Below are positions 1-6,320 of a stretch of 8,395 nt of DNA, in pieces; the first letter of the stretch is position 1, and each line of letters opens with the position of its first letter. The stretch is taken from the NCBI GenBank assembly GCA_030669465.1, contig DAOVDN010000036.1, positions 1 through 8,395 on the forward strand. Reading direction: 5' to 3'. The notes beneath the pieces were generated by a model that worked only from the letters and a program-made list of their open reading frames with translations, did no database searches and was not told the DNA's origin. Source of the stretch: Desulfobacterales bacterium. GTDB lineage: Bacteria > Desulfobacterota > Desulfobacteria > Desulfobacterales > ETH-SRB1. The translations under genes and the position numbers were made by a program.

Positions 1-22
1 TTAAGAATTGCTGAGAGAAATT

Positions 23-646
23 ATGGCTGTCGTAGATATACTAAATAGTAAAGCGGAAAAAGTTTCACAGATAGATCTTGCTGATATCATATTCAATGTA
101 CCCGTAAAGTCAAGTGTCCTGCATGAGGTTGTAAGAATGCAACTTGCCTGCAGACGTTCCGGGTCTGCATCTGTAAAACATCGTAGCGATGTTAAGGGCA
201 GTGGAAGGAAACTTTTTCGTCAGAAAGGGACCGGCCGTGCGCGTCGCGGTGATATCAAGACTCCCTTGCTCAGAGGTGGTGGCGTTGTTTTTGGTCCAGA
301 TCCGAGATTATATTCTTACAAGGTTCCCAAAAAGGTAAGAAAGCTGGCTCTTAAAATGGCTTTGAGCAGCAAATTACATGAAAATACCCTTGTTGTACTT
401 GATCAGATCGAACTTAAGCAGATTAAGACCAGGGAATTTCTGAAAGTTTTAAATGCATTAGATCTGAAAGGGGCATTGATTGTAGTTGACAAAAAGGATG
501 AAAACCTGGAACTTTCATCCAGGAACGTCCCTGACGTAAAAGTGCTGAGAAGCGAGGGATTGAATGTATATGATATTCTCAAATACAAAAATTTGGTCCT
601 GGTTGAGTCTTCTATTAAGAGCATTGAGAGGAGGCTGCTGACATGA
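23..646 (+). CDS. rplD: Large-subunit ribosomal protein L4 (uL4)
   Basis: Primary 23S rRNA-binding protein that helps nucleate large-subunit assembly; its long loop lines the peptide exit tunnel. From the ATG at 23 the product is 207 residues, close to the usual ~206. Visible: an N-terminal globular part, then the extended basic loop around residues 53-95 with [19 protein letters not shown] and the following [10 protein letters not shown], then the C-terminal alpha/beta part. An in-frame TTG at 8 would add five residues, but GAGAG at 13-17 is well placed for the ATG and MAVVDI is a family-like start. Its stop overlaps the rplW start (ATGA), so the two are probably translationally coupled. In Escherichia coli L4 also represses the S10 operon through a leader RNA; any such leader would lie outside this window. 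rplC is expected just upstream. Confidence 0.98.
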   Translation: MAVVDILNSKAEKVSQIDLADIIFNVPVKSSVLHEVVRMQLACRRSGSASVKHRSDVKGSGRKLFRQKGTGRARRGDIKTPLLRGGGVVFGPDPRLYSYKVPKKVRKLALKMALSSKLHENTLVVLDQIELKQIKTREFLKVLNALDLKGALIVVDKKDENLELSSRNVPDVKVLRSEGLNVYDILKYKNLVLVESSIKSIERRLLT

Positions 647-930
647 TGCATTATGATATTATTAAACGGCCTTTGAATACAGAAAAGACCAATATTCAAA
701 AAGAGCAATATAATCAGGTTTCTTTTGAGGTGGACCGGAGGGTAAACAGGATTGAGATTCGCAGGGCGGTTGAAAGAATTTTTAATGTCAGAGTGGCTGC
801 TGTCCGGACAATGCAGCTTAAGGGCAAGACCAAACAGAGAGGCCGGATTGTTGGAAAACGGAGGGACTGGAAGAAAGCGGTTGTAAAGTTGATGCCCGGT
901 GAACGTATTGATTTTTTTGAAGGGGTTTAA
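643..930 (+). CDS. rplW: Large-subunit ribosomal protein L23 (uL23)
   Basis: Binds 23S rRNA at the exit of the peptide tunnel and, in characterised bacteria, is the docking site for trigger factor and the signal recognition particle. The 95-residue product has the family length. It opens with [12 protein letters not shown], typical of L23, and contains the basic loop [19 protein letters not shown] near residues 61-79, followed by a conserved [12 protein letters not shown] end. The start overlaps the rplD stop by four bases. GGAGG at 630-634 serves the ATG at 643; a second ATG at 646 would remove only one residue and cannot be excluded. rplB follows after 14 bases. Nothing is unusual in the protein. 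Confidence 0.98.
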   Translation: MMHYDIIKRPLNTEKTNIQKEQYNQVSFEVDRRVNRIEIRRAVERIFNVRVAAVRTMQLKGKTKQRGRIVGKRRDWKKAVVKLMPGERIDFFEGV

Positions 931-944
931 ATAAGGTATATATA

Positions 945-1772
945 ATGGCGGTTAAGAAAGTAAAACCTACATCTCCTGGAAGGCGTTTTCAAATATATTC
1001 AACATTTGATGAAATTACCAGCACAACGCCTGAAAAGAGTCTGCTGAAGGTTATTAAGAAAAAAGGCGGACGTAATGCAAACGGACGTATTACGTGCAGA
1101 CACCGTGGGAGCGGTCACAAGCGGCATTACAGGATTATTGACTTTAAGCGGAACAAGACAGGGATATCTGCGAAAGTAGTGTCTATAGAGTATGATCCAA
1201 ACCGTAGCGCCAGAATCGCTCTTCTGCACTATATGGATGGCGAAAAGCGATACATCCTGGCACCGCTTGATCTTTCGGTTGGCGACAGTGTATTGTCAGG
1301 GCCTGAAGCGGATATTAAACCAGGCAATACACTTCCCCTGGATAATATTCCACTTGGTACACATATTCATAACATTGAGTTGCGTCTTGGAAAAGGTGGG
1401 CAAATTGTAAGGAGCGCCGGCACCTTTGCACAGTTAATGGCAAAGGAAGATCAGTATGCTCTGATAAAACTTCCATCCGGCGAAGTTCGAATGGTTCTTT
1501 TAAGTTGTAAGGCTACCATAGGGCGACTCGGCAATCTGGTTCATGAGAATATATCTTTGGGCAAAGCAGGCCGCAAACGTTGGTTGGGCAGACGACCAAA
1601 AGTTAGAGGCGTTGCAATGAATCCTGTTGACCATCCAATGGGAGGCGGTGAAGGAAGATCTTCAGGCGGACGGCATCCGTGTAGTCCATGGGGTATTCCT
1701 TCAAAGGGTTACAAGACTCGCAATAAAAGTAAGAGTAATCGTTATATAGTCAAAAGGCGTACAAAAAGATAG
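945..1772 (+). CDS. rplB: Large-subunit ribosomal protein L2 (uL2)
   Basis: One of the most conserved ribosomal proteins; binds 23S rRNA near the peptidyl-transferase centre and is needed for subunit association. The 275 residues match the usual ~273-276. An OB-fold and an SH3-like barrel occupy roughly residues 35-195. The conserved C-terminal tail has [17 protein letters not shown] at about 222-238, with the histidine of DHP at residue 230, equivalent to the much-studied His229 of E. coli. Many L2 proteins have DHPH here; this one has DHPM followed by [10 protein letters not shown], a wording I associate with Desulfobacterota-like lineages (from memory). AAGG at 933-936 serves the ATG at 945. 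A 109-base gap with a repeat separates it from rpsS. Confidence 0.99.
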   Translation: MAVKKVKPTSPGRRFQIYSTFDEITSTTPEKSLLKVIKKKGGRNANGRITCRHRGSGHKRHYRIIDFKRNKTGISAKVVSIEYDPNRSARIALLHYMDGEKRYILAPLDLSVGDSVLSGPEADIKPGNTLPLDNIPLGTHIHNIELRLGKGGQIVRSAGTFAQLMAKEDQYALIKLPSGEVRMVLLSCKATIGRLGNLVHENISLGKAGRKRWLGRRPKVRGVAMNPVDHPMGGGEGRSSGGRHPCSPWGIPSKGYKTRNKSKSNRYIVKRRTKR

Positions 1773-1855
1773 TTAGGAATTGAGGAATTGAGGAATTAAG
1801 GAATTGAGGAATTAAAATCAATAGAATTCCTTCAATTCCTAAATCCCTAAATTTA
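1773..1855 (+). repeat. Octamer inverted-array repeat, copy A1 (rplB-rpsS gap)
   Basis: Five octamers of AGGAATTG/AGGAATTA run from 1775 to 1814. The core ATTAAAATCAATAG (1811-1824) follows, then octamers of the opposite sense (AATTCCTT, CAATTCCT, AAATCCCT) at 1825-1848. Bases 1800-1813 can pair with 1825-1839, giving a 14-pair stem with one bulged base and an 11-base loop 1814-1824. The same arrangement and the identical core recur at about 3208 and 4012. The element starts right after the rplB stop and ends before the rpsS binding site. There is no U-run behind the stem, so it is not a classical terminator. Whether it is mobile, structural or regulatory is unknown. Confidence 0.85.
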
Positions 1856-1881
1856 AAAGCAAGATATCAGGAGAAAGTTTT

Positions 1882-2163
1882 ATGCCGCGGTCGTTAAAAA
1901 AAGGTCCATATATTAGCCCAAAGTTATTAAAGAAAGTTATAGCAGCTCAGGAGGCCCGCAGCAGCAGAGTTATCAAAACATGGTCCAGGCGATCGACCAT
2001 TATTCCTGAGATGGTTGGTGTTACCTTAGCGGTTCATAATGGAAGAAAATTCGTTCCGGTTTTTATATCAGAGAATATGGTGGGCCACAAGTTAGGTGAA
2101 TTTTCACCAACGCGGACTTTTTACGGTCATGCCGGGGTTAAGAAATCGAAATTAAAGAAGTAG
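1882..2163 (+). CDS. rpsS: Small-subunit ribosomal protein S19 (uS19)
   Basis: Sits in the head of the 30S subunit, forms a complex with S13 and contacts the A-site tRNA and the intersubunit bridge region. The 93 residues are the normal length. It begins [11 protein letters not shown] and carries the S19 signature [20 protein letters not shown] at about residues 52-71, followed by [19 protein letters not shown] at 1869-1873 serves the ATG at 1882. It follows the repeat-filled gap behind rplB and is followed 19 bases later by rplV. The binding site lies beyond the end of the repeat, so it looks undisturbed. Confidence 0.99.
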   Translation: MPRSLKKGPYISPKLLKKVIAAQEARSSRVIKTWSRRSTIIPEMVGVTLAVHNGRKFVPVFISENMVGHKLGEFSPTRTFYGHAGVKKSKLKK

Positions 2164-2182
2164 TGGAATTGGAGAAAAGGGA

Positions 2183-2530
2183 ATGTCTGCAATAGAGGTT
2201 AAAGCTGTATCAAAATATGCCCGCATATCTCCTCAGAAAGTTCGTAAGATGATTGGCGCTGTCAAGGGGAAACCAGTTGATGCTGGTCTGAATATGCTTA
2301 AATTTATGCCTCAAAAGGCAGCGGGTATTGTTGAAAAGGTTGTTCGCAGTGCTGTGGCAAATGCCGATCAAAATCCGGATATCGATATAGATTCACTGGT
2401 TATTCGCAACATAATCGCAGACGATGGCCCTACATTGAAGCGTTTCAGAGCAAGAGCACGCGGTAGAGGTACACGAATACTGAAAAGAAGCTCTCATATT
2501 ACGGTCATTTTGGCTAAGGGTTCGGTGTAA
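2183..2530 (+). CDS. rplV: Large-subunit ribosomal protein L22 (uL22)
   Basis: Binds all domains of 23S rRNA; its beta-hairpin lines the exit tunnel opposite L4, where changes in other bacteria affect macrolide response and nascent-chain stalling. The 115 residues compare with the usual ~110. The N-terminal part has [13 protein letters not shown] (residues 11-23), and the C-terminal hairpin has [20 protein letters not shown] at about 88-107, the L22 signature. No deletion or duplication is seen in the hairpin. GGAG at 2171-2174 is spaced eight bases from the ATG. The gene sits 19 bases after rpsS and 17 bases before rpsC, normal compact operon spacing. Confidence 0.99.
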   Translation: MSAIEVKAVSKYARISPQKVRKMIGAVKGKPVDAGLNMLKFMPQKAAGIVEKVVRSAVANADQNPDIDIDSLVIRNIIADDGPTLKRFRARARGRGTRILKRSSHITVILAKGSV

Positions 2531-2532
2531 AA

Positions 2533-2541
2533 TAAGGAGGT
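2533..2541 (+). promoter_or_regulatory. Near-perfect Shine-Dalgarno site for the TTG start of rpsC
   Basis: TAAGGAGGT is a full-length match to the 16S anti-Shine-Dalgarno sequence, six bases before the TTG at 2548. It is the strongest site in the window and decides the rpsC start. A strong site before a weak start codon would keep S3 output near that of its neighbours (inference). Confidence 0.85.
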
Positions 2542-2547
2542 AAAAGC

Positions 2548-3207
2548 TTGGGCCAGAAAGTAAATCCGATAGGATTGAGATTAGGAATTATTAAGACGTG
2601 GGAATCAAGGTGGTATGGTGGAAAGAATTATTCTGATTATATACTCGATGATTATAATATCAGAGAATTTATAAAAAAGAAACTCCACCATGCAGGCATT
2701 GCCAGGGTTGGAATAGAAAGGTCAGCCAAGCGTGTCAGGCTCAAAATCTATACATCCAGGCCGGGAATTGTTATTGGAAAGAAAGGTTCCGAAATAGCAT
2801 TGCTCAAGAAAGAGCTTGAAAAGATGCTCAATCTTAATAAGGATAAGACGGGCTACGAGGTTCTTATAGATATTCAAGAAGTAAGAAAACCGGAGATCGA
2901 TGCTCAGCTTGTTGCCGAGAATATTGCTCTTCAGATAGTACGAAGGGTTGCATTTCGCCGTGCTATGAAACGCTGTATCTCATCAGCCATGAGGTTTGGC
3001 GCCCAGGGCATTAAGGTTATCTGTTCAGGACGTCTGGGTGGGGCTGAGATGGCCAGAACAGAGCAGTACAGAGAAGGGCGTGTGCCGTTGCATACCTTAA
3101 GAGCTGATATAGATTATGGTTTTACAGAAGCTCATACAACATATGGGCTTATAGGTATAAAAGTATTTATTTTTAAAGGCGAGATTCTAAAGAAAGAATC
3201 AAATTGA
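2548..3207 (+). CDS. rpsC: Small-subunit ribosomal protein S3 (uS3)
   Basis: Lies at the mRNA entry side of the 30S head and, with S4 and S5, contributes to mRNA unwinding in E. coli. The start is TTG at 2548, giving [13 protein letters not shown], the expected S3 N-terminus, so a TTG start is secure. The product is 219 residues, within the 210-233 range. Residues ~40-110 form a type II KH domain with the GxxG loop IGKKGSE at about 76-82. The C-terminal domain includes [22 protein letters not shown] and [10 protein letters not shown], both characteristic. The tail is shorter than in E. coli, which is common. A 205-base gap with repeat copy A2 separates it from rplP. Confidence 0.99.
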   Translation: MGQKVNPIGLRLGIIKTWESRWYGGKNYSDYILDDYNIREFIKKKLHHAGIARVGIERSAKRVRLKIYTSRPGIVIGKKGSEIALLKKELEKMLNLNKDKTGYEVLIDIQEVRKPEIDAQLVAENIALQIVRRVAFRRAMKRCISSAMRFGAQGIKVICSGRLGGAEMARTEQYREGRVPLHTLRADIDYGFTEAHTTYGLIGIKVFIFKGEILKKESN

Positions 3208-3282
3208 ATTCGGGAATTCAGGAATTCAGGAATTGAGGGATTAAAATCAATAGCCAGCGTGTGGTTGATCAATTCCTAAATT
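3208..3282 (+). repeat. Octamer inverted-array repeat, copy A2, decayed right arm
   Basis: The copy starts just behind the rpsC stop. The left arm has four octamers (GGAATTCA twice, GGAATTGA, GGGATTAA; 3213-3244). The core ATTAAAATCAATAG is intact at 3240-3253. It is followed not by the expected pyrimidine octamers but by 16 unrelated bases (3254-3269), and then a single CAATTCCTAAATT at 3270-3282. The orientation is the same as in copies A1 and A3. The hairpin is therefore much weaker here. I see nothing recognisable in the rest of the gap to rplP, apart from a short inverted pair GTTATT/AATAAC at 3360-3380. Confidence 0.75.
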
Positions 3283-3412
3283 ATCAGTCGGTCTATTTTC
3301 AGTCTTTCTTGATAACTCAAATGATTGTGAACCCCGAAAACATTATCTTAAGGTCTTTAGTTATTCAATTAACAAATAACGGATAATAATTTCTGAACGG
3401 AGATATAAGGAC

Positions 3413-3826
3413 ATGCTGAGTCCCAAGAAGGTAAAATTTCGAAAGCAGCAAAAAGGCAGAATGAAAGGTGTGTCCCGCAGGGGGTGCGATTTAAATTTTG
3501 GTGAATTTGGGTTGCAGGCAGTTGAATGTGGCGCAATAAGCTCAAAACAGATTGAAGCCGCCCGTATTGCGATGACCCGGCATGTAAAAAGAGGCGGCAA
3601 GATGTGGATAAGGATTTTTCCGGACAAGCCGTTTACCAAAAAGCCTGCTGAAGTCAGGATGGGAAAAGGAAAGGGAGCTCCTGAAGGATGGGTTGCAATA
3701 GTCCGCCCGGGCAGAATTCTTTATGAAATGGAGGGTATTTCCAGGGAACTGGCAAAGGAAGCGCTCTGCCTTGCTTCACACAAGCTTTCAGTAAAAACAA
3801 GATTTGTGGAGAGGAGCAGTATATAA
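3413..3826 (+). CDS. rplP: Large-subunit ribosomal protein L16 (uL16)
   Basis: Late-assembling large-subunit protein that organises the A-site finger region and is needed for peptidyl-transferase activity. The 137 residues match the family. It begins [19 protein letters not shown] and contains the signature [19 protein letters not shown] at about residues 82-100; Arg82 corresponds to the E. coli arginine that can be hydroxylated. GGAG at 3399-3402 is the likely binding site for the ATG at 3413; AAGGA at 3407-3411 is too close. The stop overlaps the rpmC start in TAATG, implying coupled translation. The gene follows the second-longest gap in the window. Confidence 0.99.
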   Translation: MLSPKKVKFRKQQKGRMKGVSRRGCDLNFGEFGLQAVECGAISSKQIEAARIAMTRHVKRGGKMWIRIFPDKPFTKKPAEVRMGKGKGAPEGWVAIVRPGRILYEMEGISRELAKEALCLASHKLSVKTRFVERSSI

Positions 3827-4011
3827 TGAAAGCAAGTGAGATTAGAGAGTTGAGCCTGGAAGAAAAACAACGGAAGCTGGATGACCTTAAAGAGGAGCTG
3901 TTTAATCTGCGCTTTCAGCATGAAATTGGTCAGCTCGAAAATCCTCAAAAGATGAAGCAGACCAGGCGTGATATGGCAAGGATGAAAACCGTAATAAACG
4001 AATCTCTTTAA
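3826..4011 (+). CDS. rpmC: Large-subunit ribosomal protein L29 (uL29)
   Basis: Small helical protein near the tunnel exit beside L23, part of the docking platform for nascent-chain factors. The 61 residues are standard. The sequence begins [10 protein letters not shown] and is nearly all helical, with the family motif [17 protein letters not shown] at about residues 25-41 and a basic ending. The ATG shares one base with the rplP stop, and GAGGAG at 3811-3816, inside rplP, supplies the binding site. Behind the stop lies repeat copy A3, then rpsQ. Confidence 0.98.
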   Translation: MKASEIRELSLEEKQRKLDDLKEELFNLRFQHEIGQLENPQKMKQTRRDMARMKTVINESL

Positions 4012-4120
4012 GCATAATTGAGGGATTGAGGGATTGAGGGATTTAGGGATTGGGGGATTAAAATCAATAGAATACCTTCAATTCCTAAATTCCTAAATTC
4101 TTGAATTCCTCAATTTCTAA
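4012..4120 (+). repeat. Octamer inverted-array repeat, copy A3 (longest copy)
   Basis: The left arm has AGGGATTG, AGGGATTG, AGGGATTT, AGGGATTG and GGGGATTA at 4021-4060. The core ATTAAAATCAATAG is at 4057-4070. The right arm has AATACCTT, CAATTCCT, AAATTCCT, AAATTCTT, GAATTCCT and CAATTTCT at 4071-4118. The units pair in register: 4046-4052 with 4079-4085, and 4038-4044 with 4087-4093, where the odd T of the third unit meets an A in the opposite arm. Many pairs are G-U wobbles that exist only in the + strand RNA. The outer units pair less well. It fills nearly the whole L29-S17 gap and ends about 10-27 bases before the possible rpsQ starts. Confidence 0.85.
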
Positions 4121-4147
4121 TGATAATATGTGAGAATAGTTGTTGCT

Positions 4148-4405
4148 ATGAAAAACCAAGGAATAAGAAGACAGGTTGTCGGGACAGTTGTGAGCGACAA
4201 GATGAACAAGACAGTAATTGTCCAGGTTGAGAGACTGGTTAAGCATCAGCTTTATCAGAAGTATGTCAGAAGGCGTGCCAGGTTTGCAGCTCACGATGAA
4301 AATAATGCCTGCCGGCTTGGAGATAAGGTGCTGATAACGGAGTCCAGACCACTTAGCAGGACCAAAAGATGGCGTGTCAGCGAGATGCTCAAAAAAGCTG
4401 TTTGA
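4148..4405 (+). CDS. rpsQ: Small-subunit ribosomal protein S17 (uS17)
   Basis: Primary 16S rRNA-binding protein with an OB fold that acts early in 30S assembly. From the ATG at 4148 it has 85 residues, the usual length, and begins [20 protein letters not shown]. The C-terminal signature is [20 protein letters not shown]. An in-frame GTG at 4130 would add six residues (MRIVVA) not expected in the family. Neither start has a good binding site: TGAGAA at 4131-4136 lies 11 bases before the ATG. The weak signal may result from repeat A3, which ends just upstream. Its stop codon is followed directly by the target duplication of the MITE-like element. Confidence 0.95.
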   Translation: MKNQGIRRQVVGTVVSDKMNKTVIVQVERLVKHQLYQKYVRRRARFAAHDENNACRLGDKVLITESRPLSRTKRWRVSEMLKKAV

Positions 4406-4653
4406 TTATGAGACCTTTGAAAAACGTCCCCTTTTGCCCGATTTCTGCGTCAGGCTATGTTAGCTGTTAAGCTGCTGAGCTGCTGAGCTGTTATGCCTTT
4501 TTTTATCTTATGAGCTTAAGAGCCATCAGCTATGAGCTAAGCTGTATTCCTGTGGTTGAAATTTTCGCCTTCCTTGAACTCGAACCCCAGTTAAATATCA
4601 AAAACAAATTTAACGGGACAGGCAAAATTGAACATTTTTCAAAGGTCTCATTA
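4406..4653 (+). mobile_element. MITE-like element with terminal inverted repeats and TTA duplication
   Basis: The element spans 4409-4650 (242 bases). It begins TGAGACCTTTGAAAAA and ends with its reverse complement; the ends match at 26 of the first 30 positions, including a second block TTTTGCC. TTA flanks both sides (4406-4408 and 4651-4653), consistent with a three-base target duplication. No transposase fits inside. If the element and one TTA are removed, rpsQ and rplN are separated by only 20 bases with GAGGA intact, a typical operon junction, which supports insertion. A TNA-type target and GAGACC ends recall IS5-group elements, but that is from memory. The interior carries an AGCT-rich repeat. 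Confidence 0.85.
4461..4545 (-). repeat. AGCT-rich repeat nested inside the MITE-like element
   Basis: On the + strand, AGCTGCTG is repeated about 2.5 times at 4470-4490. A T-run follows at 4498-4504, and more AGCT words with opposite polarity at 4507-4545. Read on the - strand, 4531 to 4507 gives AGCTGATGGCTCTTA and then AGCTCATAAG, almost the same as 7398-7421 on the + strand. The left end on the - strand, GCTTAACAGCTA, is identical to 7421-7432. It is therefore a second copy of a dispersed repeat, in the opposite orientation and with extra material in the middle. Confidence 0.65.
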
Positions 4654-4670
4654 TACGAGGAAAGTAAAAG

Positions 4671-5039
4671 ATGATTCAGGCGGAGACGAGATTGACAGTA
4701 GCGGATAATTCAGGAGCTAAGGTGTTGTATTGTATAAAAGTTCTTGGAGGCTCCAGGAGACGGTACGCAACCATTGGCGACATCATTGTTGTAAGTGTTA
4801 AGGAAGCTATACCGAATGCCAAGGTAAAAAAGGGAGATGTCCTGAAGGCCGTTGTGGTTCGGACCAAAAAGGAGATCAGGAGGCCTGATGGATCATACAT
4901 AAGATTTGATGATAATTCAGCTGTCTTAATCGATCAAAGCATGGAACCTATAGGCACCCGTATATTTGGACCTGTGGCAAGGGAGCTCAGAGCCAAAAGA
5001 TTTATGAAAATTATTTCCCTGGCTCCAGAGGTATTATAG
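4671..5039 (+). CDS. rplN: Large-subunit ribosomal protein L14 (uL14)
   Basis: Binds 23S rRNA at the subunit interface, contributes to intersubunit bridges and is the binding site of the silencing factor RsfS in bacteria that have it. The 122 residues are exactly the canonical length. It begins [17 protein letters not shown], contains [19 protein letters not shown] at about residues 71-89, and ends with [13 protein letters not shown] (97-109) and the conserved [17 protein letters not shown] at 4657-4661 lies nine bases before the ATG and just right of the MITE-like element, so insertion spared it. In other bacteria rplN opens the spc operon; no clear promoter is visible here. Confidence 0.99.
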   Translation: MIQAETRLTVADNSGAKVLYCIKVLGGSRRRYATIGDIIVVSVKEAIPNAKVKKGDVLKAVVVRTKKEIRRPDGSYIRFDDNSAVLIDQSMEPIGTRIFGPVARELRAKRFMKIISLAPEVL

Positions 5040-5158
5040 AAGTAACTATTCAGCCACGAATTGACACAAATGGACTCGAATAAAGAAAAAATACGGTTAC
5101 AATTTATTTAAGCGTTATTTGTGTAAATTCGTGTTCATACGTGGCTGAGTAATTACTT
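5040..5158. repeat. Long imperfect palindrome between rplN and rplX
   Basis: Bases 5040-5058 match the reverse complement of 5140-5158 at 17 of 19 positions, both containing TCAGCCACG. The inner arms 5059-5071 and 5117-5129 match at 12 of 13 (AATTGACACAAAT and its partner). The right arm has ten extra bases at 5130-5139 (CGTGTTCATA), which look like a partial extra unit of the same ACACGAATT theme. The AT-rich spacer is 5072-5116. It starts one base after the rplN stop. GCCACGAATT/ACACGAA repeats of this kind are, from memory, widespread between genes of environmental bacteria. No coding capacity and no U-run behind it. Confidence 0.8.
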
Positions 5159-5206
5159 AATAGATTAAATTAATCGAAAATAGTTAATCATATGAGAAAC
5201 GGGCTT

Positions 5207-5536
5207 ATGACGAGAAATAAATGCCGTATAAAGAAAGATGACAAGGTAAAAATTATTGTCGGTAGGGACAGAGGCAAGATCGGCAACGTGCTAAAGGTAA
5301 ACAGAAAAAATAACTCTGTTCTTGTAGAAAAGATCAACCTTGTAAAACGGCATACAAAACCAAGCGCTAAGAACAGACAGGGAGGAATTATCGAGACCGA
5401 GGCTCCGATCCGCTGTTCCAACATCATGTTGATGTGCAACAAGTGCATGACACCGATACGTATCAAAATGCAGACTCTTGAAGATGGGAAAAAAGTACGT
5501 GTTTGCAGGAAATGCAGCGAAATCATAGATGTTTAG
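5207..5536 (+). CDS. rplX: Large-subunit ribosomal protein L24 (uL24), four-cysteine form
   Basis: Assembly-initiator protein binding the 5' part of 23S rRNA. From the ATG at 5207 it has 109 residues. A KOW-type segment KIIVGRDRGKIGNVLKV lies near the N-terminus, and the conserved INLVKRHTKP is in the middle. The C-terminal half has CNKC and CRKC pairs about 20 residues apart, a probable zinc ribbon found in many but not all bacterial L24 proteins. An in-frame ATG at 5192 would add MRNGL but has no binding site. For 5207 only GAGA at 5195-5198 is available, so the start is uncertain. The palindromic repeat upstream may have displaced the original signal. rplE follows after 15 bases. Confidence 0.95.
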   Translation: MTRNKCRIKKDDKVKIIVGRDRGKIGNVLKVNRKNNSVLVEKINLVKRHTKPSAKNRQGGIIETEAPIRCSNIMLMCNKCMTPIRIKMQTLEDGKKVRVCRKCSEIIDV

Positions 5537-5551
5537 GGTCGGAGGAATGTA

Positions 5552-6091
5552 ATGTCACAGTTAAAAACCTATTATGAAGAGCAAGTTGTCCCCAGGTTGA
5601 TCGAAACCTTTAAATACAAAAACATAATGCAGGTTCCGAAACTTAAAAAAATTGTGTTAAATTTTGGTTTGGGCGAAGCGATTCATAATATCAAAATACT
5701 TGATTCTGCTGTTGAAGAGCTTAAGATTATAGCGGGACAGCGGCCTGTTGTTACTCGTGCAAAAAAGTCAATTGCAGCTTTTAAGCTGAGGCAGGGGATG
5801 CCGATTGGCTGTATGGTTACGCTTCGTCGCAGGCGTATGTATGATTTTTATAACAAGCTGGTGAATATAACCCTCCCGCGTGTTCGTGATTTCAGAGGTC
5901 TTTCGGGAAAAGCTCTTGATGGTCACGGGAATTACACACTGGGGATCAAGGAACATATTATTTTTCCTGAGATCGATTATGATAAAATTGATAAGATTAA
6001 AGGGCTTAACATAACAGTTGTTACTACAGCGCAGACTGATGAGGAAGGGAAAGAGCTCCTTCATCTGTTAGGTATGCCGTTTAGGAATTGA
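5552..6091 (+). CDS. rplE: Large-subunit ribosomal protein L5 (uL5)
   Basis: Binds 5S rRNA together with L18 and L25 and contacts the P-site tRNA and the 30S head. The 179 residues match the family. Recognisable segments are the early [14 protein letters not shown] (about residues 30-43), [19 protein letters not shown] (70-88), [20 protein letters not shown] (109-128), and the ending [17 protein letters not shown] at 5541-5546 is five bases before the ATG. It is 15 bases behind rplX and 43 bases before rpsN. The last codons and stop happen to read AGGAATTGA, like one unit of the octamer repeat, but this is ordinary coding sequence. Confidence 0.99.
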   Translation: MSQLKTYYEEQVVPRLIETFKYKNIMQVPKLKKIVLNFGLGEAIHNIKILDSAVEELKIIAGQRPVVTRAKKSIAAFKLRQGMPIGCMVTLRRRRMYDFYNKLVNITLPRVRDFRGLSGKALDGHGNYTLGIKEHIIFPEIDYDKIDKIKGLNITVVTTAQTDEEGKELLHLLGMPFRN

Positions 6092-6123
6092 CGATTTATG
6101 GTTGAAGGAATAGTCAAGCAATA

Positions 6124-6130
6124 GGGAGGA
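6124..6130 (+). promoter_or_regulatory. Shine-Dalgarno site fixing the TTG start of rpsN
   Basis: GGGAGGA stands four bases before the TTG at 6135. The ATG overlapping the end of this site (6130) is in another frame and stops after nine codons, so TTG is the only start that gives a full S14. Confidence 0.8.
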
Positions 6131-6134
6131 TGAT

Positions 6135-6320
6135 TTGGCAAAAAAAGCTCTTAGAATGAAGGCGATGAAAAAACCAAAGTTCAGGGTAAGGGCGTACAAC
6201 AGATGTCCGATTTGCGGCAGGCCAAGGGCGTTTTTGAGAAAATTTGGAATTTGTCGTATCTGTTTTCGTGAACTTGCTTTGCAAGGCAGGCTTTCCGGTG
6301 TGATGAAATCTAGTTGGTAA
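6135..6320 (+). CDS. rpsN: Small-subunit ribosomal protein S14 type Z (uS14, zinc ribbon)
   Basis: Late-assembling protein of the 30S head near the A site. The 61 residues and two CxxC pairs (Cys24-x2-Cys27 and Cys40-x2-Cys43, in CPICGRP and CRICFRE) mark the short zinc-binding form, as opposed to the ~100-residue zinc-free form of E. coli. It starts with TTG at 6135, giving [11 protein letters not shown], and ends GVMKSSW as is typical. All four ligands are present, so it should need zinc. It lies between rplE and rpsH, the standard place. A 58-base AT-rich gap follows. Confidence 0.98.
   Translation: MAKKALRMKAMKKPKFRVRAYNRCPICGRPRAFLRKFGICRICFRELALQGRLSGVMKSSW

Noticed and set aside
8..22. 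TTG at 8 as the rplD start, adding five residues
   Set aside because: The ATG at 23 has GAGAG at a suitable distance and gives the normal L4 N-terminus and length.
1651..1656. DHPM in place of DHPH in L2 as a catalytic loss
   Set aside because: The important histidine (residue 230) is retained, and DHPM-type tails occur, from memory, in related lineages.
1775..1848. Octamer arrays as a CRISPR array
   Set aside because: Units are eight bases with no spacers and change sense at the centre, unlike CRISPR repeats.
3283..3412. Possible internal promoter before rplP (TTGATA and TTGTGA boxes)
   Set aside because: No matching -10 box at 16-18 bases for either; the region is simply AT-rich.
4496..4504. 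T-run inside the MITE-like element as an intrinsic terminator for the upstream genes
   Set aside because: The hairpin before it is short and separated by about eight bases, and the downstream genes need transcription through it. Weak at best.
5188..5526. Long antisense open frame opposite rplX, and similar ones opposite other genes
   Set aside because: Shadows of the real genes: no family resemblance, no binding sites, and the + strand genes are certain.
6080..6091. AGGAATTGA at the end of rplE as a unit of the octamer repeat
   Set aside because: It encodes the conserved L5 C-terminus and stop, and no core or second unit is adjacent.
6098..6124. Eight-codon reading frame MVEGIVKQ between rplE and rpsN, ending at the rpsN binding site
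   Set aside because: Its placement is suggestive of coupling, but no good binding site precedes it and an ORF this short is expected by chance.
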